Source: Deltaproteobacteria bacterium (GTDB lineage: Bacteria; Desulfobacterota; GWC2-55-46). Taken from it: 45,738 nt of DNA. This document shows positions 23,465 through 31,289 of this stretch, in pieces. Both the position numbers and the translations under genes were made by a program. Below the pieces are notes generated by a model. The model made no database searches. It saw only the letters and a program-made list of their open reading frames with translations, and was not told the origin of the DNA. The DNA is taken from positions 1 to 45,738 of the forward strand of contig JACRCC010000087.1 in NCBI GenBank assembly GCA_016234405.1, given 5' to 3'. Within the stretch, counting starts at the first letter, position 1, and every line of letters begins with the position of its first letter.

Positions 23465-23468
23465 GAGC

Positions 23469-24650
23469 ATGAGTATGAAAGATAATCTTAATTTAAAAAC
23501 CGAACTGATAACCGCAGCCGACGCCCTAAAGGACAGGCTTACTTCCCTCAGCGATTCTTTTTATCGCAGCCCGGAACTCGGATTGGAGGAGCATAAGACC
23601 TCCGCGGCCATGCAGGGGATGCTCCGTGGGCACGGCTTTTTCGTAGAGCAGGGCGTGGCCGGTATGCCGACCGCGTTCAAGGCAACGATTGGTTCAGGCC
23701 CTCCATACGTAGCGCTTTTGGCCGAGATGGACGCCCTGCCTGAGATAGGTCACGGATGCGGCCACAATATCGCGGGGACCGCCTCAATCGGCGCGGCCTG
23801 CGCGTTAGCGAAAGTCTTGACCTCGACTCAATGGAAGGGAACCGTCGTTGTGCTCGGCACGCCGGCCGAGGAACTCGGTAAGGGTAAAATCGCCATGCTA
23901 AACGCAGGGGTCTTTAACGGCATTGACGCGGCCATGATGGCGCACGGTTCCTCGACAAGAAAACTTTTTAAACGGTTTCTCGGTCTCGTGAGATTGACCT
24001 TCACCTTCACCGGACGCGCATCCCACGCATCTGCGTATCCCGAAGAGGGCATCAACGCGCTTGACGCGGTCATACAGACCTTCAATTCCATCGCCGCCCT
24101 GCGCCAACAGTTAAGCGCAGACGCGCGCGTGCACGGCATAATAACCGACGGAGGCAAGGCGCCGAACATCATCCCCGAGACCGCCTCATGCTCATTCTAC
24201 GTAAGGGCAAAGGGATTGGAGGGATTGAATTCGGTAAAAGAGAAGGTCATAAAATGCGCGGAGGGGGCAGCCCTTGCAACGGGGTGCGGCCTTGCGGTTT
24301 CGGAGTCTCCCGATTGGAACGCGCCCATGAAGGAGAATAAAGCGTTTATCGGGGTCTACAGGGGCGCGCTTGATTTTTTAGGTTTGAAGGAAGACGCAAG
24401 CGACCCGTCAAAAAATGTCGGCTCTTCCGACATTGGCAACGTCTCACAGGCAGTCCCCGTCATCCATCCTTATGTCCCGATAAAGCCCGGCATAAACATC
24501 CATACGCGGGAGTTCGCCTCGGCTACCGTTACCCCTGACGGGCACAGGGCGTTGATGGAAGGGGTTAAATGCCTTGCATTGACTGCAATAGAGCTGCTAT
24601 TAAACCCGCGTATACTCGAAGAGATAAAAACGGAATTTAAAAAAAATTAA
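23469..24650 (+). CDS. M20-family amidohydrolase (AbgB/IAA-amino acid hydrolase-like)
   Basis: About 393 residues from ATG 23469; an in-frame TTG at 23463 lies in the terminator T-run and ATG 23475 is also possible. Metal-site features of the M20D group are visible: FYRSPELGLEEHKTSAAM, ALLAEMDALPEIGHGCGHN, TPAEELGKGK, a dimerisation domain (RASHASAYPEEGINALDAVI) and late GSSDIGNVSQAVPVIHP. It would cleave an N-acyl or aminobenzoyl amide in the cytoplasm; the substrate is unknown. It starts only a few bases after a strong terminator and has no clear promoter or ribosome site, so expression depends on read-through or an unseen promoter. Its end overlaps the convergent kinase gene by four bases. 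Confidence 0.83.
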   Translation: MSMKDNLNLKTELITAADALKDRLTSLSDSFYRSPELGLEEHKTSAAMQGMLRGHGFFVEQGVAGMPTAFKATIGSGPPYVALLAEMDALPEIGHGCGHNIAGTASIGAACALAKVLTSTQWKGTVVVLGTPAEELGKGKIAMLNAGVFNGIDAAMMAHGSSTRKLFKRFLGLVRLTFTFTGRASHASAYPEEGINALDAVIQTFNSIAALRQQLSADARVHGIITDGGKAPNIIPETASCSFYVRAKGLEGLNSVKEKVIKCAEGAALATGCGLAVSESPDWNAPMKENKAFIGVYRGALDFLGLKEDASDPSKNVGSSDIGNVSQAVPVIHPYVPIKPGINIHTREFASATVTPDGHRALMEGVKCLALTAIELLLNPRILEEIKTEFKKN

Positions 24651-25735
24651 GGCGCGTGCGTTACGGGCCTGCCCCTTTCCGCCGGGTGGAGCCTGATGAT
24701 TACCGTAGTGCCGATGCCGGCCTTGCTTGTAATGTCTATCTCCCCGCCGTGGTCCTGAATAATCCTGTAGGTAATGGTAAGCCCAAGCCCGGCCCCCTCG
24801 AACTTCGAGGTCTGGAACGGGTTGAATACGTTCCTGATGTCCGCGTCCTTTATCCCGCACCCGGTGTCGGTAATCTTCAATATCAGCGTCTGATCAAAGG
24901 CCGGAAGCGTCTCTACGGTTATCTCGCCGTTTTTTTCTATGGCCTCGACCGAGTTGTGCAGGACGTTAGATATGGCGGTCTTCAGGTTGCCTGAGTCGAA
25001 GTTTATGGGCGGAGGTTCAGGCATGAGGTTCTGTCTTATGTTTATCTCCTTGCCGGTTCCGGAGACGTATTCACGTATCTCCTTGACTGCGGCCTCTATG
25101 ACGTCGTTTAAGTCGCCGCGCATAAGCGACGATGAGAGTATCCGCTTGTATTCGTCTATCCTCAGGATGAGCCGCTCCAAACGCTCGACGGACTTTATTA
25201 TCTTGCCGGCGTATTCCTTGTGCTGGGCGTCGGTCTCGTGCTCGTAGAGACGCCTTGCCATGCCCCCTATTGCGACAAGGGGGTTTCTCAGCTCGTGCGC
25301 TATCCCGTCAACCATGCTGCCGAGGGCGGCGACCTTCTCGGTCTCGCGCAGGCGCGTCTGGAGCGCCCTCATGCGCAGCAGCGATTTTACCCTCGCGGCG
25401 ACTTCTTGAAGGCTGTAGGGTTTACTGATGTAGTCCTCGGCCCCGACCTCGAAGCCCATGACCTTGTCCTCGACCTCGCTTTTTCCCGTGATTAGCACAA
25501 CCGGTATGTAGCGCGTGGATTCCCTGGATTTAAGCCTTCTCAAAACCTCGTAGCCGTCCATCACGGGCATCATTATGTCCATGAGTATGAGGTCGGGATG
25601 AAAGACGGCGGTTCTTTCGAGCGCTTCGAGGCCGTTTACGGCTTTGCCCACCTCGTACCCGACCCGTTCGAGTTTGGCGGTGAGGAGCACCAAGTTGGTT
25701 TCGTCGTCGTCTACTATGAGTATTCTCGGTTTCAT
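24647..25735 (-). CDS. Response regulator-histidine kinase hybrid (REC-HisKA-HATPase)
   Basis: 362 residues, soluble. The N-terminal receiver domain (1-122) has IVDDDETN, the phospho-acceptor Asp in ILMDIMMPVMDG (near 53), and YISKPYS with the conserved lysine. A HisKA segment follows with the phospho-histidine in MVDGIAHELRNPLVAIGG (near 149), then a HATPase with N box NVLHNSVEAIE and G boxes DTGCGIKD and GAGLGLTI. An input-by-phosphorylation kinase of this layout receives a signal from another kinase. Four-base overlap with the TPR lipoprotein gene places it at the end of the Mla operon. No DNA-binding output domain is present here. Confidence 0.88.
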   Translation of the reverse strand: MKPRILIVDDDETNLVLLTAKLERVGYEVGKAVNGLEALERTAVFHPDLILMDIMMPVMDGYEVLRRLKSRESTRYIPVVLITGKSEVEDKVMGFEVGAEDYISKPYSLQEVAARVKSLLRMRALQTRLRETEKVAALGSMVDGIAHELRNPLVAIGGMARRLYEHETDAQHKEYAGKIIKSVERLERLILRIDEYKRILSSSLMRGDLNDVIEAAVKEIREYVSGTGKEINIRQNLMPEPPPINFDSGNLKTAISNVLHNSVEAIEKNGEITVETLPAFDQTLILKITDTGCGIKDADIRNVFNPFQTSKFEGAGLGLTITYRIIQDHGGEIDITSKAGIGTTVIIRLHPAERGRPVTHAP

Positions 25736-26697
25736 TTTTCCGCGTTGCTTATCCGAGCGCCCTGCGCTTGGATAAGAGAGTCTTTGAGTATTATATACTC
25801 CGATGCCTTTTTGCCGTCGCCGGATGCAGTATAAATTTTAATAAGTTCCTCGATGCTCAGGACGGCCTCGGCTAAGAGGCCGATGGTTTTGGCTGCCGTA
25901 TAATGGCGTTCAAAAAGGAACGCCGCGTCATTGACGCGCCCCGCCCTTAAATTTAACGCGGCCATGTTTTTCAGGTCAACGGCGATTTTAAACGGGTTGC
26001 CAAGCGTCTTGTCTAATTCGTAGGCGCGTTCATAGAACTTTAGGGCCGCACTCCCGTCTGTGCCTTCGGCGGACTCTATCCCCGCCAAAAGCCTCAGGGC
26101 GTTTGCGGCCTCGGTTATATCGTCCGCAGATTCGCTGTTTTTGAGCGCCTTTTTGAGAAGTTCCTTTGCCTCGATAGCGCGGCCTGTGTCCATGAGGATG
26201 GACGCCTTTAGATTGAGTTTTGCGCCGGATACGGCCCCGAGCCGCTCGTCTATTGCGAGCGCGGCGTCAATCTCGTCCGCCGCCATCGCGCCGTTGCCCG
26301 ATGAGTAGTGTGCCTTTGCGAGCGTTGCGCGGGCCTCGGAGAGGTTTGCATCGTCTTTAATCCCGGCGGCCAAAGTTATCGCCTCGTTGAGATACGATAC
26401 GGAAGACCCGTAATCTCCGAGCAGTATCAAAACCCTTCCGATGTTTATAAGGTCTGAAAGCTCTCCGGCCCTGTTATCCACGCTCCTGTTGGCGGCAAGG
26501 GCCTCAGAGAATTTACGCAAAGACGCGCCGTAGTCTCCGCCTCCATAAGCGTCCGCTCCCGCGGCCTCAAGACCCGCGGCCTTTTTCTCAAGGAACGGCC
26601 TCCCGTTTTTATCGGAGGCGCATCCGGCGAGGAAAAACATTGCCGCCAAGAACGCCGCTGCGGTCCTCCGGTGTATGTTTTTTTTGTATCCGGTCAT
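25732..26697 (-). CDS. TPR-repeat lipoprotein
   Basis: 321 residues. The signal peptide ends in the lipobox LAGC (Cys26), so it should be acylated and held in the inner or outer membrane facing the periplasm. The rest is alpha-helical with about six TPR-like repeats of roughly 35-40 residues (for example ADAYGGGDYGASLRKFSEAL, LINIGRVLILLGDYGSSVSY, LAKAHYSSGNGAMAADEIDA). TPRs bind proteins. It overlaps mlaD by four bases on one side and the kinase gene by four on the other, so it is translated with both and may be an adaptor of the lipid transport machine. Confidence 0.83.
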   Translation of the reverse strand: MTGYKKNIHRRTAAAFLAAMFFLAGCASDKNGRPFLEKKAAGLEAAGADAYGGGDYGASLRKFSEALAANRSVDNRAGELSDLINIGRVLILLGDYGSSVSYLNEAITLAAGIKDDANLSEARATLAKAHYSSGNGAMAADEIDAALAIDERLGAVSGAKLNLKASILMDTGRAIEAKELLKKALKNSESADDITEAANALRLLAGIESAEGTDGSAALKFYERAYELDKTLGNPFKIAVDLKNMAALNLRAGRVNDAAFLFERHYTAAKTIGLLAEAVLSIEELIKIYTASGDGKKASEYIILKDSLIQAQGARISNAEK

Positions 26698-27731
26698 TTT
26701 GAGCCTTGTGAGTCTTTCTTCTGTTTTCTTATCAGATACCCGTCGAGGGGCACGAGTTCCGGCCTTCTCTTAACTTCCGGCATCATGAGGTTTCCGGCCC
26801 AGCCTTCTTTTATGCCTTTGACGAGCGCATTGCCCTCGGTGAGGGTGTCTTCGGCCTTAGTCATTATCCTCTGCAGCCGAGGAGTTTCAGAAGACAGCGC
26901 GCCGGAGAGTTTTTTAACGTCGTTTGCGATGGCGTCAAGTTTTTCCGTTATGACCGGAAGTCTTGACATTGCCTCATCGGCCTTTTTCGCGGCGCCGCCT
27001 GCCTTGTCGAGAACGAGGTTCATCCGCGTGTCAACGTCGCCCACGAGTTTATTCGTCGTCGTGAGAACGGCCCCTGTTTTTGCGTTGAGGGTCTCGATGA
27101 ACGCGCCGGTCTTTTTCATCGTGGAGCCGACCTCGATGACCATCTTGTCAACGTTAGAGCGGGTCTCCTTCAAGTCCGACGAGAAGGTCTTTGCGTTGCG
27201 CAGCGTTGCCTTAAGGTCTCCCTCAGGGCTGTTCATGAAGTGGATTATCTCCTTAACCTCGGTGAGGATGGGCTTTACCTCTTCCATGATGTCCTCCATG
27301 CCTCCGGACTTGGCGTAGGGTATTTTTTCACCGTCCGCTATCACCCGCTCCTTTGCCGGGCCGAGCGTTATCTCGACGAAGGACTCACCAAGGAGGCCGT
27401 CCTTCGCGCTCGTGGCCTTGGAGCCGGAGCGCAGCCAGCGTTCGTATTTTTTGTTTATCTCCGCCGTGACCTTCACCTTGGCGTCGTCGCTGAGTTCGAT
27501 GTCCCTGACCCTGCCTATCTTGAAACCGGATAATTTCACGGGCATGCCGACCTTGAAGCCGGAGCCGGAATCCGTTATGAAGTGGACGTGGTACTTCGAG
27601 GAAAAGAGGTCTTTTTGGACGCCGATCAATATTATCAGGAGGATAATGCCGGCGACCGCGGCAACGGTCATCACGCCTATCTTGACCTCCAAGTGTCTGA
27701 ACCGGGAATCTTTATCTTCGGTATTGTCCAT
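26694..27731 (-). CDS. mlaD: MlaD-like MCE-domain substrate-binding protein
   Basis: 345 residues. One N-terminal membrane helix (VKIGVMTVAAVAGIILLIIL) is followed by an MCE domain (about 40-130: VHFITDSGSGFKVGMPVKLS, GFKIGRVRDIEL, GLLGESFVEITLG). A long helical region follows (about 150-310), as in MCE proteins that build periplasmic barrels or tunnels. With the ABC permease and ATPase encoded just upstream, it should form the periplasmic part of a phospholipid transporter between inner and outer membrane. The tail (WAGNLMMPEVKRRPELVPLD) lies past the helices. The gene ends in a four-base overlap with the TPR lipoprotein gene. Confidence 0.88.
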   Translation of the reverse strand: MDNTEDKDSRFRHLEVKIGVMTVAAVAGIILLIILIGVQKDLFSSKYHVHFITDSGSGFKVGMPVKLSGFKIGRVRDIELSDDAKVKVTAEINKKYERWLRSGSKATSAKDGLLGESFVEITLGPAKERVIADGEKIPYAKSGGMEDIMEEVKPILTEVKEIIHFMNSPEGDLKATLRNAKTFSSDLKETRSNVDKMVIEVGSTMKKTGAFIETLNAKTGAVLTTTNKLVGDVDTRMNLVLDKAGGAAKKADEAMSRLPVITEKLDAIANDVKKLSGALSSETPRLQRIMTKAEDTLTEGNALVKGIKEGWAGNLMMPEVKRRPELVPLDGYLIRKQKKDSQGSK

Positions 27732-27738
27732 TTTTAAA

Positions 27739-28425
27739 TTATGCGCCCGCGGTCTCGACGAGGCCGTTGTCCGCTATCCTCACGACGCGGGTTGGTTTTA
27801 TGCGCGAGACGTCCGCCCCGGCAGCGGCGGTAAAAACGGCCATGCGTCCGGCCTGCGCCTCCTGATACCCCACTATGACATCCGAGAGGAACGCGTTTTC
27901 AGACGGCATCAGCCCTTCCGAGAGGTTTTCGCAGACGATAATTCGCGGGTCGAGCGCGAGAGAGCGGGCCACGGCGACCGTTTTTTTTACGTAAAGCGGC
28001 AGGGGACCGGGCATCTCCCACGGGTTTCCCTTGTAGCACACGGACGTCAGGAGGGTTGCCGCCCTGCGTATTGATTCGTTGTAAGAAAGTCCGGCGTGAT
28101 AGAGGAGAGGCAGGGCAACGTTTTCTATCACCTTCAGGTTGCTTATGAGGATGTTGTCTTCCACGATGAACCCTATCTTCTTTCTGAGACCCCTAAGCTC
28201 ATTCAAGGTTAGAGCGGACGTATCGGTCCCCAAGACCGTTATTGACCCGGTTGCCGGTCTCTCCATGCCAAGGATGAGTTTTATAAAAAGACTTTTTCCT
28301 GAGGCTATTGGCCCCGTTACAAGCGTCCGCTCTCCCTCCGAGAGATTAAGGTTTATGCGGTCGAATACAACCCTGCCCCCTTCAGTAAAACAAGTTACGT
28401 CTCGGAATTCAATCAGAAAAGCCAT
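27739..28425 (-). CDS. mlaF: MlaF-like ABC ATPase with degenerate motifs
   Basis: 228 residues from the ATG at 28425-28423; an upstream in-frame start at 28476 would add residues coded by a palindromic repeat (LSPSGRGLGEG) and is rejected. Walker A is intact (GPIASGKS near 36-43). The Q-loop region reads FIVEDN, the signature LSGGQ is replaced by PLPLYVKK, Walker B reads IIVCEN where an Asp is expected, and the switch histidine is not seen (FTAAAGADVSR). It may still bind ATP; hydrolysis is doubtful. Position between mlaE and mlaD supports an MlaF role. A wholly different partner ATPase elsewhere is possible. Confidence 0.78.
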   Translation of the reverse strand: MAFLIEFRDVTCFTEGGRVVFDRINLNLSEGERTLVTGPIASGKSLFIKLILGMERPATGSITVLGTDTSALTLNELRGLRKKIGFIVEDNILISNLKVIENVALPLLYHAGLSYNESIRRAATLLTSVCYKGNPWEMPGPLPLYVKKTVAVARSLALDPRIIVCENLSEGLMPSENAFLSDVIVGYQEAQAGRMAVFTAAAGADVSRIKPTRVVRIADNGLVETAGA

Positions 28426-28440
28426 ATCCCCCTCACCCAG

Positions 28441-28463
28441 CCCTCTCCCCGAAGGGGAGAGGG
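28441..28463. repeat. CCCTCTCCCC-GAA-GGGGAGAGGG palindrome
   Basis: Perfect ten-base arms around GAA between mlaE and mlaF. Read on the minus strand, the sequence next to it supplies GAGGGGG in front of the mlaF start. Confidence 0.88.
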
Positions 28464-28480
28464 TATCATATGCCACGCGA

Positions 28481-29266
28481 TTACATGTAGAATATGAACG
28501 TTATGGCGCCGTCTATGACGAAGACCGACAGGAGGCTGCCTATTACGGCCTTTGTGGTCTTTTGCGGTATCTGCGTTATGCTTTGTCCGGCCATAAGCCC
28601 GTGATACGAGCAGACCGAGCCTATTATAAGGCCGAAGACCGCGCTCTTCAAGAGCGAAACCGCGACGTCGAGAAAGGTCATGGCCTCGAGGATGCTTGCC
28701 GTATACGCGCTGAATGGAACGCTTTTGCCGAAACCGGCGAGGAGGTATCCGCCGAGGATGGAGACGGTCTCGAAGTAAAACGTCAGTATGATAACGCTCA
28801 GCGCGGTGCCTATTACGCGGGGCATCACGAGGTAGTCCATCGCGTCAATCCCCATAATCTCAAGTGCGGTTAGCTCCCTATTTATCTTCATGCTGCCGAG
28901 TTCCGACGCTATGGCCGTGCCGCTCCTTGCGATGACTATTACCGCCGCGAAGACGGGGCCCGCTTCCCGCACCACCACCCATACGAGGATGTCGCCTATC
29001 ATGGCCTCTCCCCCGAACCTCGGCAGGATGGAGAGCGTCTGGGTTACGATGACGAGTCCGAGTATCAGCGCTATCCATGAGATGATGGGCACGGCCTCGA
29101 AGCCCGTGAAGTAAAGCTGGCGGAAAAGGATGTTTGCCGTTACGGCTCTCCCGCGGCGCAGGTGGAGGGCGCCGGATTTCAATACGGAGGCGGTTATCGC
29201 CAATATCTCGTATTTCGTCCGCAGCCTCGCGGACGCGAACGAGCCGATTTTTTCAAAGGCGTTCAT
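28481..29266 (-). CDS. mlaE: MlaE-like ABC permease
   Basis: A 261-residue integral membrane protein of the MlaE (DUF140) family. Five or six hydrophobic segments are visible, with the family core VREAGPVFAAVIVIARSGTAIASELGSMKINRELTALEIMGIDA in the middle; the Glu- and Gly-rich loop is typical. It forms the inner-membrane channel part of the phospholipid transporter with mlaF and mlaD downstream. No mlaB or mlaC gene is linked. Transcription of this operon may begin just before 29266 or read through from the preceding genes past the terminator at 29306-29371. Confidence 0.9.
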   Translation of the reverse strand: MNAFEKIGSFASARLRTKYEILAITASVLKSGALHLRRGRAVTANILFRQLYFTGFEAVPIISWIALILGLVIVTQTLSILPRFGGEAMIGDILVWVVVREAGPVFAAVIVIARSGTAIASELGSMKINRELTALEIMGIDAMDYLVMPRVIGTALSVIILTFYFETVSILGGYLLAGFGKSVPFSAYTASILEAMTFLDVAVSLLKSAVFGLIIGSVCSYHGLMAGQSITQIPQKTTKAVIGSLLSVFVIDGAITFIFYM

Positions 29267-29305
29267 AATGTGTTATTTGGGTGTGAGGATAAAGCTCCCG
29301 ACGCC

Positions 29306-29371
29306 GCAAAAAAAAATCATTTAGAGGGTTGGCCCGTGTATTTATTGCCGGCCAAGAGACCCTCTAAATGA
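29306..29371 (-). terminator. Rho-independent terminator of the minus-strand exported-protein operon
   Basis: TCATTTAGAGGGT (29317-29329) and ACCCTCTAAATGA (29359-29371) are perfect 13-base arms, with TGGCC/GGCCA pairing inside. Read on the minus strand, the hairpin is followed by a run of nine T (complement of A at 29308-29316). Confidence 0.88.
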
Positions 29372-29416
29372 CATTGTCCTATGAAAAGCCCGTTTGAGTC
29401 AATGGGAGGGGTAATC

Positions 29417-29486
29417 CCCAGCGCCACTTTGGTTTGCCGAAGTCGTAGGCATTCAACGGACCTTTGCGATCCAAAGTGGCGCTGGG
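29417..29486. repeat. Perfect 16-base inverted repeat after the beta-barrel gene
   Basis: CCCAGCGCCACTTTGG (29417-29432) and CCAAAGTGGCGCTGGG (29471-29486) flank a 38-base loop. It sits eight bases past the stop of the beta-barrel gene and has no T-run. It may stabilise the 3' end of the message or be a recombination or mobile palindrome. Confidence 0.8.
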
Positions 29487-29493
29487 CTGACCC

Positions 29494-30267
29494 TCAATAC
29501 AAGAGCATCATCTGCAAATAAGGCCCTTTGAGTCCGATATCAGCCTTGTCGTTATCTACGGATGCGTGCAGCTTAAGTAGCCTGTAGCCCGCACAAGCGG
29601 CGAACCAATCAACGGGCCTGAATCTGAGAGACCCTTCCGCGTCAAACACGCTGAATTTCCCCCCGCCGGCAGAGATGGACAAGCCCGTTGCCTCCGCGTT
29701 GACGCTCAGGTGGGCCGGCAGATTGAAGCCGCCGCCAAAGCCTATGGTCGGCACCGGCGCCTTTATGTTGTTGGTCTTAGACAAGGCGAGCGTAGGGGCA
29801 TCGAGGCTTGCGTCTATGTTGAAGTACTTTATGTCGAATATGAAGCCGAGTCTGCTTTCTTTCTTATCTTTGGAGGTTATGAAGTCGTATTGATAGCCTA
29901 TCCTGTGATAGTCCACCGTGAGTTTGGATGTTACATTCGTTGAGGCCGAGTAGGTCTTGCCGGCGAACACGATGCTCTTCGTGATTGTCTTTGAGCCGTC
30001 CCATTCAAGCGGCAGATAACCGTACCTGAGTTTGTGCCGCTCGCCTCCGAGCGTGAACCTCAACTCCGGGAAGTTTTTTTTGCTCTTGAACCCGAGGTCG
30101 TCAACTAAATTTATGTCGGTTCCTATGACCGAGGATTCCGAAGTCTTGACCGTGGCGTCGAGGGTCGTAAACCAGTACCTGCCTTCGAGCGTTACGAGCG
30201 CATGCGCGTCCGTGCCTGCGGCAAAGATTGCGGCAACCAATGCGGCAGCAACGAGTATTTTTTTCAT
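29494..30267 (-). CDS. Outer-membrane beta-barrel protein of unknown function
   Basis: 257 residues. A clear signal peptide (MKKILVAAALVAAIFAAGTDAHA) is followed by alternating polar/hydrophobic strands typical of an outer-membrane barrel: LEGRYWFTTLDATVK, LRFTLGGERHKLRYGYLPLEW, LTVDYHRIGYQYDFIT, RLGFIFDIKYFNID, and a C-terminal strand PYLQMMLLY ending in an aromatic residue, as needed for BAM insertion. It is the last gene of the operon with LPP20-like, CsgG-like and GNA1162-like genes. The ligand or function is not known. Confidence 0.75.
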   Translation of the reverse strand: MKKILVAAALVAAIFAAGTDAHALVTLEGRYWFTTLDATVKTSESSVIGTDINLVDDLGFKSKKNFPELRFTLGGERHKLRYGYLPLEWDGSKTITKSIVFAGKTYSASTNVTSKLTVDYHRIGYQYDFITSKDKKESRLGFIFDIKYFNIDASLDAPTLALSKTNNIKAPVPTIGFGGGFNLPAHLSVNAEATGLSISAGGGKFSVFDAEGSLRFRPVDWFAACAGYRLLKLHASVDNDKADIGLKGPYLQMMLLY

Positions 30268-30293
30268 GGGCAGACGTCTCCTTTAAAGTCAGT

Positions 30294-31145
30294 TTATTTT
30301 AAGACGAAGACCACCTTTGCGCCCTCAAGAAAATTCGCCGTCTGATTCGACCTGAATATCGCGGTCGCGTCGTCCGGGCCCACCTCGGCGTCAGTGCCCT
30401 TGACCACGCCTCCGGCCTTAACCACAAGCGGGTTTGACGCGCCGCGCTCGGATAAAAGCGCTTTTGCCTTTCCCACGTCGTTGGTATATTCCGCCGCGCC
30501 GCGCTCAACGAGGATGTTCTGCGCCACCTTTGCAGGGTCGTAGACCACCTCTCCGTTTTTGGTGAGCACCCTGTTTATGAGGGCGGGCTTGAACGGCTGG
30601 TCCCTCACGTCAAGGATGAGGCCGTCGTTGTTTTGTCCCGTCGGCGCTGCCGCGGCAACCGGTGGAGCGTACGAGGAGCCTGCCGGAGGAGAGTTCAGTA
30701 TGGCCGGGAGAAGGAGCGTCCCGACTACGCCGTTCGTGCCCGTCATGGGCATTGCGACGTAGACCACGGCCTCTTCGTTCATCTGGTCGTAGGTCTCTTT
30801 TATGACCTGCGCGCCCTGCACGAACCCGTCAACCGTTGTGCGGAAGGTGTCGGAGGCAACGGCCATGTCTTTTATGTGGGTCTCTCCGGTTATCGGGATG
30901 CCCTTGATGACTTCGGCGAGTTCCCTTATGGCCACGAGTTTCGCGGCGCGCAGCGCGAGCATTTTTTTCTGGGCCTGTGAGAGGGGTCTGTCGGACGGGG
31001 CCGCGCCCGTGCCTTTTACCACAAGACCTTGCGAGCCGGCCATGAACGCCTGCTTGAAGTCGCGGTTCTCGCTTGGCACATCCTGAGATGCTGCGTTAAA
31101 CGCAAAGACTAAAATCAAAAACGGCGCTAAGAGCAGATTCTTCAT
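30294..31145 (-). CDS. LPP20-like exported protein
   Basis: 283 residues from ATG 31145, with AAGGAGGA just upstream; a longer in-frame start at 31181 adds residues without a signal character. The signal peptide is MKNLLLAPFLILVFAFNAASQ and has no lipobox cysteine. Residues about 65-165 match the LPP20/FlgP-like domain (KKMLALRAAKLVAIRELAEV, IKDMAVASDTFRTTVDGFVQ GAQVIKETYD, VYVAMPM). The C-terminal half (from about 190) looks like a second alpha/beta domain with KALLSERGASNPLVVKAGG. LPP20-type proteins bind at the cell envelope, often beside FlgT-like proteins. It lies in the operon with a FlgT-like gene. Confidence 0.75.
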   Translation of the reverse strand: MKNLLLAPFLILVFAFNAASQDVPSENRDFKQAFMAGSQGLVVKGTGAAPSDRPLSQAQKKMLALRAAKLVAIRELAEVIKGIPITGETHIKDMAVASDTFRTTVDGFVQGAQVIKETYDQMNEEAVVYVAMPMTGTNGVVGTLLLPAILNSPPAGSSYAPPVAAAAPTGQNNDGLILDVRDQPFKPALINRVLTKNGEVVYDPAKVAQNILVERGAAEYTNDVGKAKALLSERGASNPLVVKAGGVVKGTDAEVGPDDATAIFRSNQTANFLEGAKVVFVLK

Positions 31146-31188
31146 CGGTATCCTCCTTATTTTTTGAGCAGCGCAGACCAACAGGACT

Positions 31189-31289
31189 GCGGTTATCAGG
31201 GCTGAAGCCCTGAGCTATGTAGGATGGGTGAAGCGAAGCGCACCCATCAAATTCTTTATGTCGGGTCTGCTGCGCTTGACCCAACCTAC
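31189..31289. repeat. Repeat cluster: GTAGCTCAG half unit and two GTAGG units
   Basis: A degraded TATCAGGGCTGAAGCCCTGA unit is followed by GTAGGATGGGTG...CACCCATC (31219-31248) and GTCGGGTC...GACCCAACCTAC (31260-31289). On the minus strand the TAG of GTAGGTTGGGTC is the stop codon of the gene at 31286. Confidence 0.8.

Noticed and set aside
28426-28476. Upstream start for the MlaF-like gene
   Set aside because: The extra residues (LSPSGRGLGEG) are translation of a dispersed palindrome; the ATG at 28425 has its own ribosome site.
29433-29470. Integron attC site
   Set aside because: The palindrome is perfect and lacks the RYYYAAC/GTTRRRY core pairs; no integrase is present.
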